A program made the translations under genes and the position numbers. The notes beneath the pieces were generated by a model. That model was not told the DNA's origin. It was given only the letters and a program-made list of their open reading frames with translations, and made no database searches. Of a stretch of 9,927 bases of DNA, positions 1 to 6,262 are shown in pieces. Each line of letters starts with the position of its first letter. Positions within the stretch are counted from its first letter, which is position 1. The stretch is from an uncultured Desulfomonile sp. (lineage in GTDB: Bacteria > Desulfobacterota > Desulfomonilia > Desulfomonilales > Desulfomonilaceae), in NCBI GenBank assembly GCA_937915285.1, contig CALDNG010000108.1, positions 1-9,927 on the forward strand, given 5' to 3'.

Positions 1-31
1 GGCTAGTATCTTAAGTAGTTCAATAATTTCC

Positions 32-384
32 TGGTGGAGGCGGCGGGAATCGAACCCGCGTCCGAAGATCTTCAGCCGAAGATATCTACATGCTTGTTTC
101 GAGATTTAATTCTCGTCCATCAGGACCCGCTCGAACACGGTTCCTTTTGGACCAGCCCGCTAATTATTTCGCCTCATTTCCAACAGGCACGGAAACTTGG
201 CTATCCTGCTAGCCTCGCCCCTTCCATTCCCGCAGGAGAGAAACAGAGGGACGCTAGCCTACGCGGCTAGAGCGTACTCGTAGTTATCGGCGAGTATATT
301 TAATTCCAGCGGATTAACGAGTCACCGGAAAGCTCGGCATGCAACCTTGACCTCAACTATCCCCGTCGAAACCAGGTCGCCCCC
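32..384 (-). ncRNA. ssrA: tmRNA (one-piece), trans-translation RNA
   Basis: This is transfer-messenger RNA, which rescues stalled ribosomes and tags the unfinished protein for proteolysis. The minus strand begins GGGGGCGACC and ends GCCGCCTCCACCA, so the ends form a 7-bp acceptor stem with a genomically encoded CCA. The third acceptor pair is G-U, the alanine identity element known for AlaRS, and the discriminator base is A. Just before the 3' acceptor arm is a T-arm with stem GCGGG/CCCGC and loop TTCGATT. A short open frame inside encodes the tag peptide. The 353-nt length fits the one-piece family. The gene lies 103 bases after smpB, its protein partner. Only 31 bases follow it in the window and no terminator is visible there. 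The 5' and 3' ends are inferred from the acceptor pairing and should be close to the mature ends. Confidence 0.97.
259..291 (-). other. tmRNA tag-peptide reading frame (ADNYEYALAA)
   Basis: Within the tmRNA, a frame starting at a GCC resume codon reads A-D-N-Y-E-Y-A-L-A-A and then TAG. The terminal ALAA matches the degron recognised by ClpXP/ClpAP-type proteases in many bacteria, and the YEYALAA ending is typical of proteobacterial tags. The resume codon is inferred from tag length and from the family habit of starting with Ala. The preceding in-frame codon is CTC. Confidence 0.88.
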
Positions 385-393
385 TTTCGACAA

Positions 394-420
394 GTATTAC
401 TAATCTAAACCAAAAGACAA
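394..420 (-). promoter_or_regulatory. Candidate sigma70 promoter of ssrA
   Basis: On the minus strand a TTGTCT box (415-420) is followed after 15 bases by TAATAC (394-399), which lies 9 bases before the mature tmRNA 5' end. The spacer is short of the usual 17 and the -10 match is partial. Its position between smpB and ssrA is right for a separate ssrA promoter. No terminator was seen between smpB and ssrA, so read-through with processing is an alternative. Confidence 0.4.
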
Positions 421-487
421 TTAAATGAAAGATTAGTTTCCGAAAATGTTTCCTCAGACCAGACAAAAAGCCAGTGCTAACTGTCAA

Positions 488-955
488 TCAGCGATGTTTG
501 AATTTCATCATTCGTTCGAGTTCTCGCCTCTGGTCTTTTTTCTTGATAGTTTCCCGTTTGTCGTAATTTTTCTTGCCCCTGGCCAGTCCCATCTCAATCT
601 TTACCTTGCCGTTCCTGAAATACATCCTGAGTGGCACGAGTGAGTACCCACGTTCCGCCACTTTGCCGGTCAGCTTCCTGATCTCACGTTTGTGTACCAG
701 TAGCTTGCGCTGTCTGAGCGGTTCATGATTCTCTCTGTTCGCCTGGGTATATGGTGATATGTGACAATCGACCAGAAATAACTCACCTTTTATTATCTTA
801 CCATAAGAGTCTGATAGATTAGCCTTGCCGTCGCGCAAGGATTTAACCTCTGACCCTAAAAGACATATCCCAGCCTCGAAAGTATCCTCTATTTCGAAAT
901 TGAAAAATGCCTTACGGTTTTTGCAAATAATTTTTACGTGTTCTGTTTTGTTCAT
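488..955 (-). CDS. smpB: SsrA-binding protein SmpB
   Basis: SmpB binds the tRNA-like domain of tmRNA and delivers it to stalled ribosomes, where its C-terminal tail takes the place of an mRNA codon-anticodon helix. The 155-residue length is typical. Family signatures visible are EAGICLLGSEVKSLRDGKANL (about 27-47), the GELFLVDCHISPYTQAN strand region (about 57-73), the basic LLVHKREIRKL segment (about 85-95), and GLARGKKNYDKRE (about 123-135), followed by a strongly basic tail ending KFKHR. The start ATG lies only 7 bases after the Enzyme I stop. No clear ribosome binding site precedes it, so translation may depend on coupling to ptsI. It is the last protein gene of the minus-strand cluster and sits directly before ssrA, a common arrangement for this pair. 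Confidence 0.97.
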   Translation of the reverse strand: MNKTEHVKIICKNRKAFFNFEIEDTFEAGICLLGSEVKSLRDGKANLSDSYGKIIKGELFLVDCHISPYTQANRENHEPLRQRKLLVHKREIRKLTGKVAERGYSLVPLRMYFRNGKVKIEMGLARGKKNYDKRETIKKKDQRRELERMMKFKHR

Positions 956-962
956 GGATATA

Positions 963-2756
963 TTAAGAATTGTTAAGGAAATAATCTTTTGGGAATCTCT
1001 CGATTATCCATGATTCAAGGAAGGTGTGAATTTGAGACGCCTCCTGCATCTGAAATGCCTGATTGGTTAGTTCCAGGCACTCTTCCAGGGTTATGGAACG
1101 AATGAGTTTCTTGACTATGGGTATTGACAGCGCATTCATTGATAGTTCGTTGATTCCAAGTCCTACAAGGATCGGCACATTAACAGGATCTCCTGCCATC
1201 TCACCGCACATTGACACATCTATGCCACGGGCCTGGCCTGCGTTGACCACATGCCTGATCAACCTCAACACCGCGGGGTGGAGTGTATCATATAGGTAAT
1301 TTACATGCTCATTAACGCGATCTATCGCCAAAGCGTACTGAATAAGGTCGTTGGTTCCGATGCTGAAGAAATCGACTTCCCTTGCTAGCAGATCAGCGAT
1401 GGCAGCGGCGGATGGCACCTCAACCAGAATCCCCAGTTTGAAATTTTTTGAATAATCCAGGCCTTCAGCAGCCAGTTCATCCTTGGCGCGGTCGATCAGA
1501 TGCTTTGTCGCCAGTATCTCGCTCATGCAAGAGACCATGGGAATCATGATACGGCAGTTCCCGTGATAGGCGGCCCTGAGAATTGCCCGAAGCTGAACGT
1601 GGAAAATTTCCTTGTAACTCAGGCACAGCCTGATTGCCCTGAGTCCCATCGCAGGGTTGGTTTCAGGCGGCAGGTTCAGGCTTGTAGCTATCTTGTCACC
1701 ACCAACATCCAGAGTCCTTATGGTGACCGGCTTGGGCCGATTGTGTTCCATCACGCGCCTGTAGGCCTCATACTGCTCTTCTTCCGAAGGTAGATCCTCT
1801 CGACCCAAGAACAGGTATTCGGTCCTGAAAAGTCCTATCCCCTCAGAGCCATGAATCAGGGCTATGTCCATCTCGTCGACCAGTTCGATATTGGCCATTA
1901 TCCTGATTGAACGATTGCCGTCCCGCGTCACTGCAGGCAGTTGCCCAAACGCCATGAGAGACTGCTGGTAGTTCCGGAAGATGTCCTGCCTCTGTCGATA
2001 CTTGAAAATCATCTCCGGGTCGGGATTCAGTATTACAATGCCCGTGCTGCCGTCTACAACGATGGTGTCACCGGTTTGCACCATCCGGCTTATCTTTTCC
2101 ATTCCTGTGACAGCGGGTATTTTCAGGGACCTGGCCATAATGGCCGTATGGGAAGTGCGTCCACCGACGTCAGTAACTATCCCCAAAACATCCTCACGCT
2201 TTATCTGGGCCGCATCCGCCGGTGAAAGATCATGTGCCACCAGAATAGAGTTGGGAGGAAGTTGATGGATTTTCTTCTCCGACGACAGACCCATCAGTAT
2301 CCTGAGAATTCTCTCTCCCACAAAATGAACATCCCGGGCTCTTTCCTTGAGGTATTCGTCCTCAATGGTGTCGAAAGCGGATGTAATCTTCATCATCACT
2401 TCAGAAAGGGCCCATTCAGCGTTCTGACGATCTTCGGCAATTATTTTTTTTGTGCCCTCATATAGCATGCGATCGTGCAGGAGGAGTATGTGAGTATCCA
2501 GTATGTAGGTGTGGTCTCCAAGAGGATGGTCTGAATCTATATGCCCCTTAATGGTCTTGAGCCTCTGTGCGGCGCTTTCAACGGCATTTTCGAATCTCTG
2601 GATTTCAGCAGGAACCTCATCGGTTTGGAGGATGTAACATGGGCATATGTCACTGGCTACGCGTTCGATAAGAACCACTTGTCCGATTCCGACGCCTCCG
2701 GACACTCCGATCCCCCGGAGAATCATGTTGGTGTGGGTGTCCTTGGGTGAAGGCAT
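963..2756 (-). CDS. ptsI: PTS Enzyme I (phosphoenolpyruvate-protein phosphotransferase)
   Basis: This cytoplasmic enzyme takes phosphate from phosphoenolpyruvate and passes it to HPr, the first step of the sugar phosphotransferase system. At 597 residues it is slightly longer than E. coli EI (575). The swivelling domain carries the phospho-accepting histidine, H203, in GGRTSHTAIMARSLKIPAVTG. The PEP-binding barrel follows with GLFRTEYLF (R311), TIRTLDVGGDK (R347), GTNDLIQYALAIDR (about 467-480) and MCGEMAGDP (C517, the acid/base cysteine). All catalytic landmarks are intact and there is no N-terminal GAF domain, so it is not the nitrogen-type PtsP. The chosen ATG adds ten residues before MILRGIGVSGG. 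A second ATG at 2724-2726 is the more family-like start but has no obvious Shine-Dalgarno, whereas the first has GGAG 13 bases upstream. HPr lies just upstream and smpB just downstream. Confidence 0.96.
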   Translation of the reverse strand: MPSPKDTHTNMILRGIGVSGGVGIGQVVLIERVASDICPCYILQTDEVPAEIQRFENAVESAAQRLKTIKGHIDSDHPLGDHTYILDTHILLLHDRMLYEGTKKIIAEDRQNAEWALSEVMMKITSAFDTIEDEYLKERARDVHFVGERILRILMGLSSEKKIHQLPPNSILVAHDLSPADAAQIKREDVLGIVTDVGGRTSHTAIMARSLKIPAVTGMEKISRMVQTGDTIVVDGSTGIVILNPDPEMIFKYRQRQDIFRNYQQSLMAFGQLPAVTRDGNRSIRIMANIELVDEMDIALIHGSEGIGLFRTEYLFLGREDLPSEEEQYEAYRRVMEHNRPKPVTIRTLDVGGDKIATSLNLPPETNPAMGLRAIRLCLSYKEIFHVQLRAILRAAYHGNCRIMIPMVSCMSEILATKHLIDRAKDELAAEGLDYSKNFKLGILVEVPSAAAIADLLAREVDFFSIGTNDLIQYALAIDRVNEHVNYLYDTLHPAVLRLIRHVVNAGQARGIDVSMCGEMAGDPVNVPILVGLGINELSMNALSIPIVKKLIRSITLEECLELTNQAFQMQEASQIHTFLESWIIERFPKDYFLNNS

Positions 2757-2775
2757 TATCTTATTGAAACTCCGA

Positions 2776-3063
2776 TTAGAAATTGTCCGATTCGTCTTTT
2801 TCGATTATTTCGCAAATACTCTGGATGGCATCCCTGGAGTCCGGGCCATTTCCTTTAATTATCAATTCACTCCCCGGGGTCGCGGCCAGCAGTAAAAGCC
2901 CCAGAACGCTTCTCGCATCGACTTCCATGCCGTCCTTGACCAAAGTCACCTGACATTCATAGTTTCGCATCATCTGGACTACCACAGTAGCTACACGCGC
3001 ATGCAATCCCATCTGATTGCCTACCACTATTGTCTTCTCGATGAATTCTTCAGTCAAGTTCAC
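2776..3063 (-). CDS. ptsH: HPr, phosphocarrier protein of the PTS
   Basis: HPr is the small cytoplasmic carrier that accepts phosphate from Enzyme I and passes it to EIIA domains. The 95-residue product has the active-site motif MGLHARVA with H21, and a regulatory-serine loop ARSVLGLLLLAA with S52, equivalent to the Ser-46 that HPr kinase modifies where that enzyme exists. The usual HARPA proline is valine here. The start is GTG: its four bases GTGA contain the stop of the upstream IID gene, and AGGGA lies 4 bases before it, which points to translational coupling. No other start would keep the first beta strand. About 19 bases separate its stop from the Enzyme I start. No hprK is present in the window, so regulation through S52 is only a possibility. 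Confidence 0.95.
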   Translation of the reverse strand: MNLTEEFIEKTIVVGNQMGLHARVATVVVQMMRNYECQVTLVKDGMEVDARSVLGLLLLAATPGSELIIKGNGPDSRDAIQSICEIIEKDESDNF

Positions 3064-3860
3064 TGATTCCCTATCCAGATTCGTGCAACACCAAAAATTA
3101 TTACCGCCGCAAGCGCCACCGGAAACGTTACCTTGCTAACCGACAGACCCGAACGAATGGACAAGTAGCCTACCAAACCAGCTAACCCTAAATCAATAAG
3201 AGAAACCACACTATAGAATTTACCAAAAATTTTAAACTGATTCTGGTAACAATGCCACAGTAGAATTCCCGTTATGGCTCCCAGTGACAGACTCATCAAA
3301 AATCGCATGGAAGCGATCCACTTTTCGTTTCTCGCAGATTTAAACCTGTTAATAGCCGCCAGACCCTCTTCAAATCCCCACTTGAAACCCTTGACCCTGA
3401 TATACAGGTTAGGCGCATTGTATATTAACAGAGCCAGGAAAGGGCCTGTGAACGAATCGGGAAAAACCAGCATAACCAGAACACCCACTACGGCCGCCAG
3501 AGGTTTCAGATTTCCCCAGAAAATGCGATCACCGTGGGCCGCCAGAGTGGCCATTATCCTGCGCCGGTAGGAACCAAGGTTGCCAGTCGAAAGGTCTCTC
3601 TCCAGCCGTGTGACCAGGCCCGCAAATAACGGACTCATGCTCGGATGAGTATTTGCCGATTCCAACTGCCTTTTCAAAGCCTCACGAAATTTGCTCTCCG
3701 TTGAATGAAGGCATTTGAGGGCAGGGTAAATGCAATAGGTAAACCCGATATTCTGCATCCTCGGATAATTCCAAAGGCTCTCAAGCAAAAAAGACCTCAA
3801 CCATACAGATCTGTTTACCCCAGCCATTCTGGAAATGCGAGAGGGACGAGAACTCACCAT
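3060..3860 (-). CDS. PTS mannose/fructose/sorbose-family IID subunit
   Basis: This is an inner-membrane subunit of a mannose-family PTS permease, in which IIC and IID together form the sugar channel. IID hallmarks are visible in order: a start resembling LRSFLLESLWNYPRMQNIGFTYCIYPAL (about 21-48), ALKRQLESANTHPSMSPLFAG (about 61-81), and DRIFWGNLKPLAAV (about 111-124). Hydrophobic spans follow at about 119-150, 186-205 and 218-264. GFKWGFEEGLAAIN (158-171) matches the conserved loop after the first spans. The length of 266 is normal. The ATG is preceded by GGTGG at 11 bases, and the next codon, GTG, could also start. It heads the operon and overlaps HPr by four bases. No IIA, IIB or IIC gene is next to it; the upstream 411 bases hold no gene and then a divergent rlpA. 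It may work with subunits encoded elsewhere or have a regulatory role. The sugar specificity cannot be read from the sequence. Confidence 0.9.
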   Translation of the reverse strand: MVSSRPSRISRMAGVNRSVWLRSFLLESLWNYPRMQNIGFTYCIYPALKCLHSTESKFREALKRQLESANTHPSMSPLFAGLVTRLERDLSTGNLGSYRRRIMATLAAHGDRIFWGNLKPLAAVVGVLVMLVFPDSFTGPFLALLIYNAPNLYIRVKGFKWGFEEGLAAINRFKSARNEKWIASMRFLMSLSLGAITGILLWHCYQNQFKIFGKFYSVVSLIDLGLAGLVGYLSIRSGLSVSKVTFPVALAAVIIFGVARIWIGNQ

Positions 3861-3908
3861 TGAACATTAAACCACCGAAAAGGATGTGTCAATCTACCAG
3901 AGGTTCCT

Positions 3909-3914
3909 AGTATA
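3909..3914 (-). promoter_or_regulatory. Candidate extended -10 element upstream of the IID gene
   Basis: The minus strand reads TGGTATACT, an extended -10 (TGN plus TATACT). It would give a leader of about 40 bases before the IID start. No good -35 lies 16-18 bases upstream. It competes with the better-formed two-box candidate at 4094-4122, which would give a leader of about 225 bases. Confidence 0.35.
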
Positions 3915-3946
3915 CCATAAAATTCTGAATAATTAACTTCATGACT

Positions 3947-3973
3947 AAAAGGCTTTTCAAATCCCTGAAAGCC
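3947..3973 (-). terminator. Weak intrinsic-terminator-like hairpin in the leader
   Basis: On the minus strand GGCTTTCA pairs with TGAAAAGCC across the loop GGGATT, with one bulged A, and TTTTAG follows. The stem is six pairs plus two beyond the bulge, and the T run is only four long, so termination would be weak or conditional. Its 3' arm is the same segment that can pair with the distant arm at 4053-4064, so the two structures exclude each other. Confidence 0.35.
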
Positions 3974-4065
3974 CAGGCTGAGTCACCAACCAAGTAGCTG
4001 ACTCCTACCTGCAAATGCCTCAAATGGCCGACCCAAATTCCATACCACCCTAGAAAAGCCTCTTC
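3947..4065 (-). other. Inverted-repeat-rich element, possible structured leader of the PTS operon
   Basis: Within the gene-free region 3861-4271, this stretch has nested self-complementarity. On the minus strand the arm AAGAGGCTTTTC (4064-4053) can pair over 12 positions, one of them G-U, with GAAAAGCCTTTT (3958-3947). Between them is a stem CAGG-TAG-GAGTCA / TGACTC-AG-CCTG (4011-3999 with 3985-3974). The short word ATTTG recurs four times. A 62-codon open frame (4095-3907) crosses the element. It has no recognisable domain and no convincing ribosome site, and is probably incidental, though a relic gene is possible. The element could be an RNA leader or a dispersed palindromic repeat. The sequence alone does not decide between these. 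Confidence 0.4.
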
Positions 4066-4093
4066 ATAGACGCCCAAACCTCGAATCGATCGC

Positions 4094-4122
4094 ATTCTAA
4101 ACCTTAAGGCTTAAACTCACAA
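4094..4122 (-). promoter_or_regulatory. Candidate sigma70 promoter for the IID-HPr-EI-smpB operon
   Basis: On the minus strand TTGTGA (4117-4122) is followed after exactly 17 bases by TAGAAT (4094-4099), a four-of-six and a five-of-six match to the sigma70 consensus. The predicted transcript would start near 4087 and run about 225 bases before the IID start codon, passing through the inverted-repeat element. It lies in an AT-rich divergent region, where chance matches are more frequent. Confidence 0.42.
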
Positions 4123-4169
4123 GTTTTTAAAAGGTGTAATGATGATCTCGAGCCACGCATTAATTAATT

Positions 4170-4199
4170 CTGACAATTATCTGTAATTAATGATAAAAT
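4170..4199 (+). promoter_or_regulatory. Possible second upstream promoter for rlpA
   Basis: CTGACA (4170-4175) and TAAAAT (4194-4199) are spaced 18 bases apart on the plus strand, each with five of six consensus bases. It sits just upstream of the stronger consensus promoter and could be a tandem start. The surrounding AT-rich sequence makes such matches easier by chance. Confidence 0.3.
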
Positions 4200-4212
4200 A
4201 GTCCAATATAAA

Positions 4213-4242
4213 TTGACAAAAGGGTGTTTGTTAGACTATAAT
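4213..4242 (+). promoter_or_regulatory. Perfect-consensus sigma70 promoter of rlpA
   Basis: TTGACA (4213-4218) and TATAAT (4237-4242) are exact consensus boxes separated by 18 bases. The expected start of transcription is near 4249, leaving about 23 untranslated bases before the rlpA ATG. It points away from the minus-strand PTS operon and may drive the whole rlpA-trmFO-xseA-suhB set. Confidence 0.75.
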
Positions 4243-4271
4243 GCATTATAAACCAATAGTTAGATTTAACG

Positions 4272-4847
4272 ATGATAAAACATATTTCAAAAATGTTATA
4301 TTTGTTTGTAATGATATCTATTAGTATTGGTTTATTCGGGTGCGGGGCCAGGTCGCAGTTGATGCAGGAAAATATTGCGAGTTCATACAAAATTAATGGG
4401 AAGACGTATCACACGATGAAAGCGGTGAGTCTCGGGCATGAGCAGCAAGGGGTGGCGTCGTGGTACGGTCCTGGATTTAACGGTAAGAAGACTGCGTCAG
4501 GCGAGACCTACAACATGTTTGACATGACGGCGGCGCATAGTTCACTGCCTCTTGACACGGTCGTAAAGGTCAAAAACGTTAAGAATGACCGAGAGGTGGT
4601 AGTTCGGATTAACGACAGGGGTCCGTTTGTTGGAGACAGGGTGATAGACCTGTCTTTCACGGCGGCGCGCGAACTGGGCATGATAGGCCCTGGAACCGCT
4701 CCGGTGAGTCTGAAGGTAATCAAACCCGGCCTGACGCGGCTGGCGTCAAAAGCCTCTTCCAAGAAAATTGCCAAGTCTGAAGGCGTAATTCCCAATCCTT
4801 TTTTTTCCACCAAACGTTTGTGGCTACTGGCATGGGGTAAGGACTAG
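4272..4847 (+). CDS. rlpA: RlpA-family septal ring lipoprotein, probable lytic transglycosylase
   Basis: RlpA proteins are outer-membrane lipoproteins with a double-psi beta-barrel; studied members cleave peptidoglycan strands lacking stem peptides at the septum. The 191-residue product opens with a lysine-containing hydrophobic signal and a lipobox-like LFGC (C24 would be lipidated; Phe at -2 is unusual). A family-typical linker YKINGKTYHTMK (39-50) leads into the barrel GVASWYGPGFNGKKTASGETYNMFDMTAAHSSLP (about 60-93) and VVVRINDRGPF (109-119). The conserved acidic and His residues are present (E78, D84, H89, D115). There is no C-terminal SPOR domain. The ATG at 4272 has no clear Shine-Dalgarno; a second ATG at 4293 would shorten the signal. 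The first part is much more AT-rich than the rest. The gene is divergent from the PTS operon and lies 77 bases before trmFO. Confidence 0.93.
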   Translation: MIKHISKMLYLFVMISISIGLFGCGARSQLMQENIASSYKINGKTYHTMKAVSLGHEQQGVASWYGPGFNGKKTASGETYNMFDMTAAHSSLPLDTVVKVKNVKNDREVVVRINDRGPFVGDRVIDLSFTAARELGMIGPGTAPVSLKVIKPGLTRLASKASSKKIAKSEGVIPNPFFSTKRLWLLAWGKD

Positions 4848-4924
4848 CGTTTTGTGGACAAGCCTGCTCTGATCTATTATTCTCAGCCTGTTAAAAATTT
4901 TATTCATTAAATGGTTTGCCTGGA

Positions 4925-6250
4925 ATGAGCATAACTATTATCGGAGGCGGTCTTGCTGGTTGCGAGGCTGCATGGGTGGCGAGTTCTTTCGGACTTAGGG
5001 TGAGGCTGCTCGAAATGAAGCCAGCAAGGTTTTCCCCGGCTCACAATTCTGTGGACCTTGCAGAGTTGGTATGTTCGAATTCCCTGAGGTCTGCCGAACT
5101 GTCGTCTGCAGTTGGGTTGCTCAAGGAAGAACTCAGGATTCTAGGGTCTTTAATCATCAATGTAGCGGACCAGACGGCTGTTCCGGCCGGCAGGGCGCTT
5201 GCCGTCGACAGAGATTTGTTTTCCAGGCTTGTTACCAGAAGAATTAATGAAAATGATCTTATAGAAGTTGAAAGGGCCGAGATTGACTCGATTCCGGACG
5301 CCGCTAATGGTCCTGTAATCATTGCGACCGGACCTTTGACCTCCGAGGCGATGGCTGCTGAAATAGCCGGACTTGTGGGTGAAAAGAGCCTTTCATTTTA
5401 TGATGCGATAGCCCCCATAGTGGCGCATGACAGCCTGGACATGACCAAAATGTTCAGGGCGTCGAGATATGACGAAGGGGAGGGGGCTTATTTAAACGCC
5501 CCCATGGACCAGACTACTTACGAAAGATTTGTGAACGCCATACTTGCCGCTGAAAAGGTGAATCCTCATCCATTCGAAGACATACAACATTTCGAGGGGT
5601 GTTTGCCCATAGAGGAGTTGGCTAGAAGAGGAATTCAAACATTGAGTTTCGGTCCCATGAAACCGGTCGGTCTCATTGATCCAGCGACCGGAAAGAGGCC
5701 CTACGCAGTGGTTCAACTCAGAGCGGAGAATGCCGGTGGGACTCTGTACAACCTCGTCGGTTTTCAGACCAAGATGACATACCCTGAGCAGCAGAGGATA
5801 TTCAGGATGATCCCGGGTCTGGAGAATGCGGAATTCGAAAGGCTGGGATCGGTCCACAGGAACACTTACCTGGACGCTCCGACTGTTCTGGATGATTATT
5901 CAAGATGTAAAAATTACCCACATGTATTTTTTGCAGGTCAGATAACCGGTGTCGAGGGTTACGTTGAATCGACTGCGTCTGGTTTTGTTGTTGGACTTTA
6001 TGCGTCCTTGTTTTCAACGGGAATCCAGCCGATCATTCCACCATCCAACACGGCCATAGGCGCACTGATGAAGCATACCCGAGACCTACCGGTGAAAAAA
6101 TATGAGCCCATGAATGTCAACTATGGCATGATGGATGAAGTCAGGACTCGTTCTCGCAAGGAAAAGAAAGAACTCCGGGCCAAAATCGCCATGGAATCCA
6201 TACGGTCCTGGAAATCGTGGATAGACGGTTTGCCCAGTAACCGCTCCTGA
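4925..6250 (+). CDS. trmFO: TrmFO, folate/FAD-dependent tRNA m5U54 methyltransferase
   Basis: TrmFO methylates U54 in the T-loop of tRNA, using methylenetetrahydrofolate as carbon donor and reduced FAD. From the ATG the product is 441 residues, the family length. The N-terminus has the FAD dinucleotide motif IIGGGLAGCEAAW (5-17) and then LLEMKP, with the family signature AHNSVDLAELVCSNSLRSAELSSAVGLLKEE (39-69) holding C50. The second redox cysteine lies in HFEGCLPIEELARRG (C226). GPMKPVGL and GQITGVEGYVESTASGFVVG near the C-terminal half complete the FAD/folate fold. I chose ATG 4925, which gives the family-typical start MSITIIGGG; a TTG at 4916 would add three residues. Ribosome-site evidence is weak for both. 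xseA follows after 12 bases. Confidence 0.97.
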   Translation: MSITIIGGGLAGCEAAWVASSFGLRVRLLEMKPARFSPAHNSVDLAELVCSNSLRSAELSSAVGLLKEELRILGSLIINVADQTAVPAGRALAVDRDLFSRLVTRRINENDLIEVERAEIDSIPDAANGPVIIATGPLTSEAMAAEIAGLVGEKSLSFYDAIAPIVAHDSLDMTKMFRASRYDEGEGAYLNAPMDQTTYERFVNAILAAEKVNPHPFEDIQHFEGCLPIEELARRGIQTLSFGPMKPVGLIDPATGKRPYAVVQLRAENAGGTLYNLVGFQTKMTYPEQQRIFRMIPGLENAEFERLGSVHRNTYLDAPTVLDDYSRCKNYPHVFFAGQITGVEGYVESTASGFVVGLYASLFSTGIQPIIPPSNTAIGALMKHTRDLPVKKYEPMNVNYGMMDEVRTRSRKEKKELRAKIAMESIRSWKSWIDGLPSNRS

Positions 6251-6262
6251 TAAGGTGTAAGA

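Noticed and set aside
34..270. 78-codon plus-strand frame across the left end
   Set aside because: It lies antisense to the tmRNA, whose acceptor stem, T-arm and tag frame fully explain these bases; the translation has no protein family character.
1063..2465. Several plus-strand frames of 77-97 codons opposite Enzyme I
   Set aside because: They are antisense shadows of ptsI, whose full-length product carries every expected catalytic motif.
3864..3892. TTGACA with a 17-base spacer to TAATGT on the minus strand before the IID gene
   Set aside because: The -35 is exact but the -10 matches only three of six bases, and the start would fall at or inside the IID start codon, leaving no ribosome site.
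4508..4813. 101-codon minus-strand frame opposite rlpA
   Set aside because: It is the complement of the double-psi beta-barrel coding region and shows no family features.
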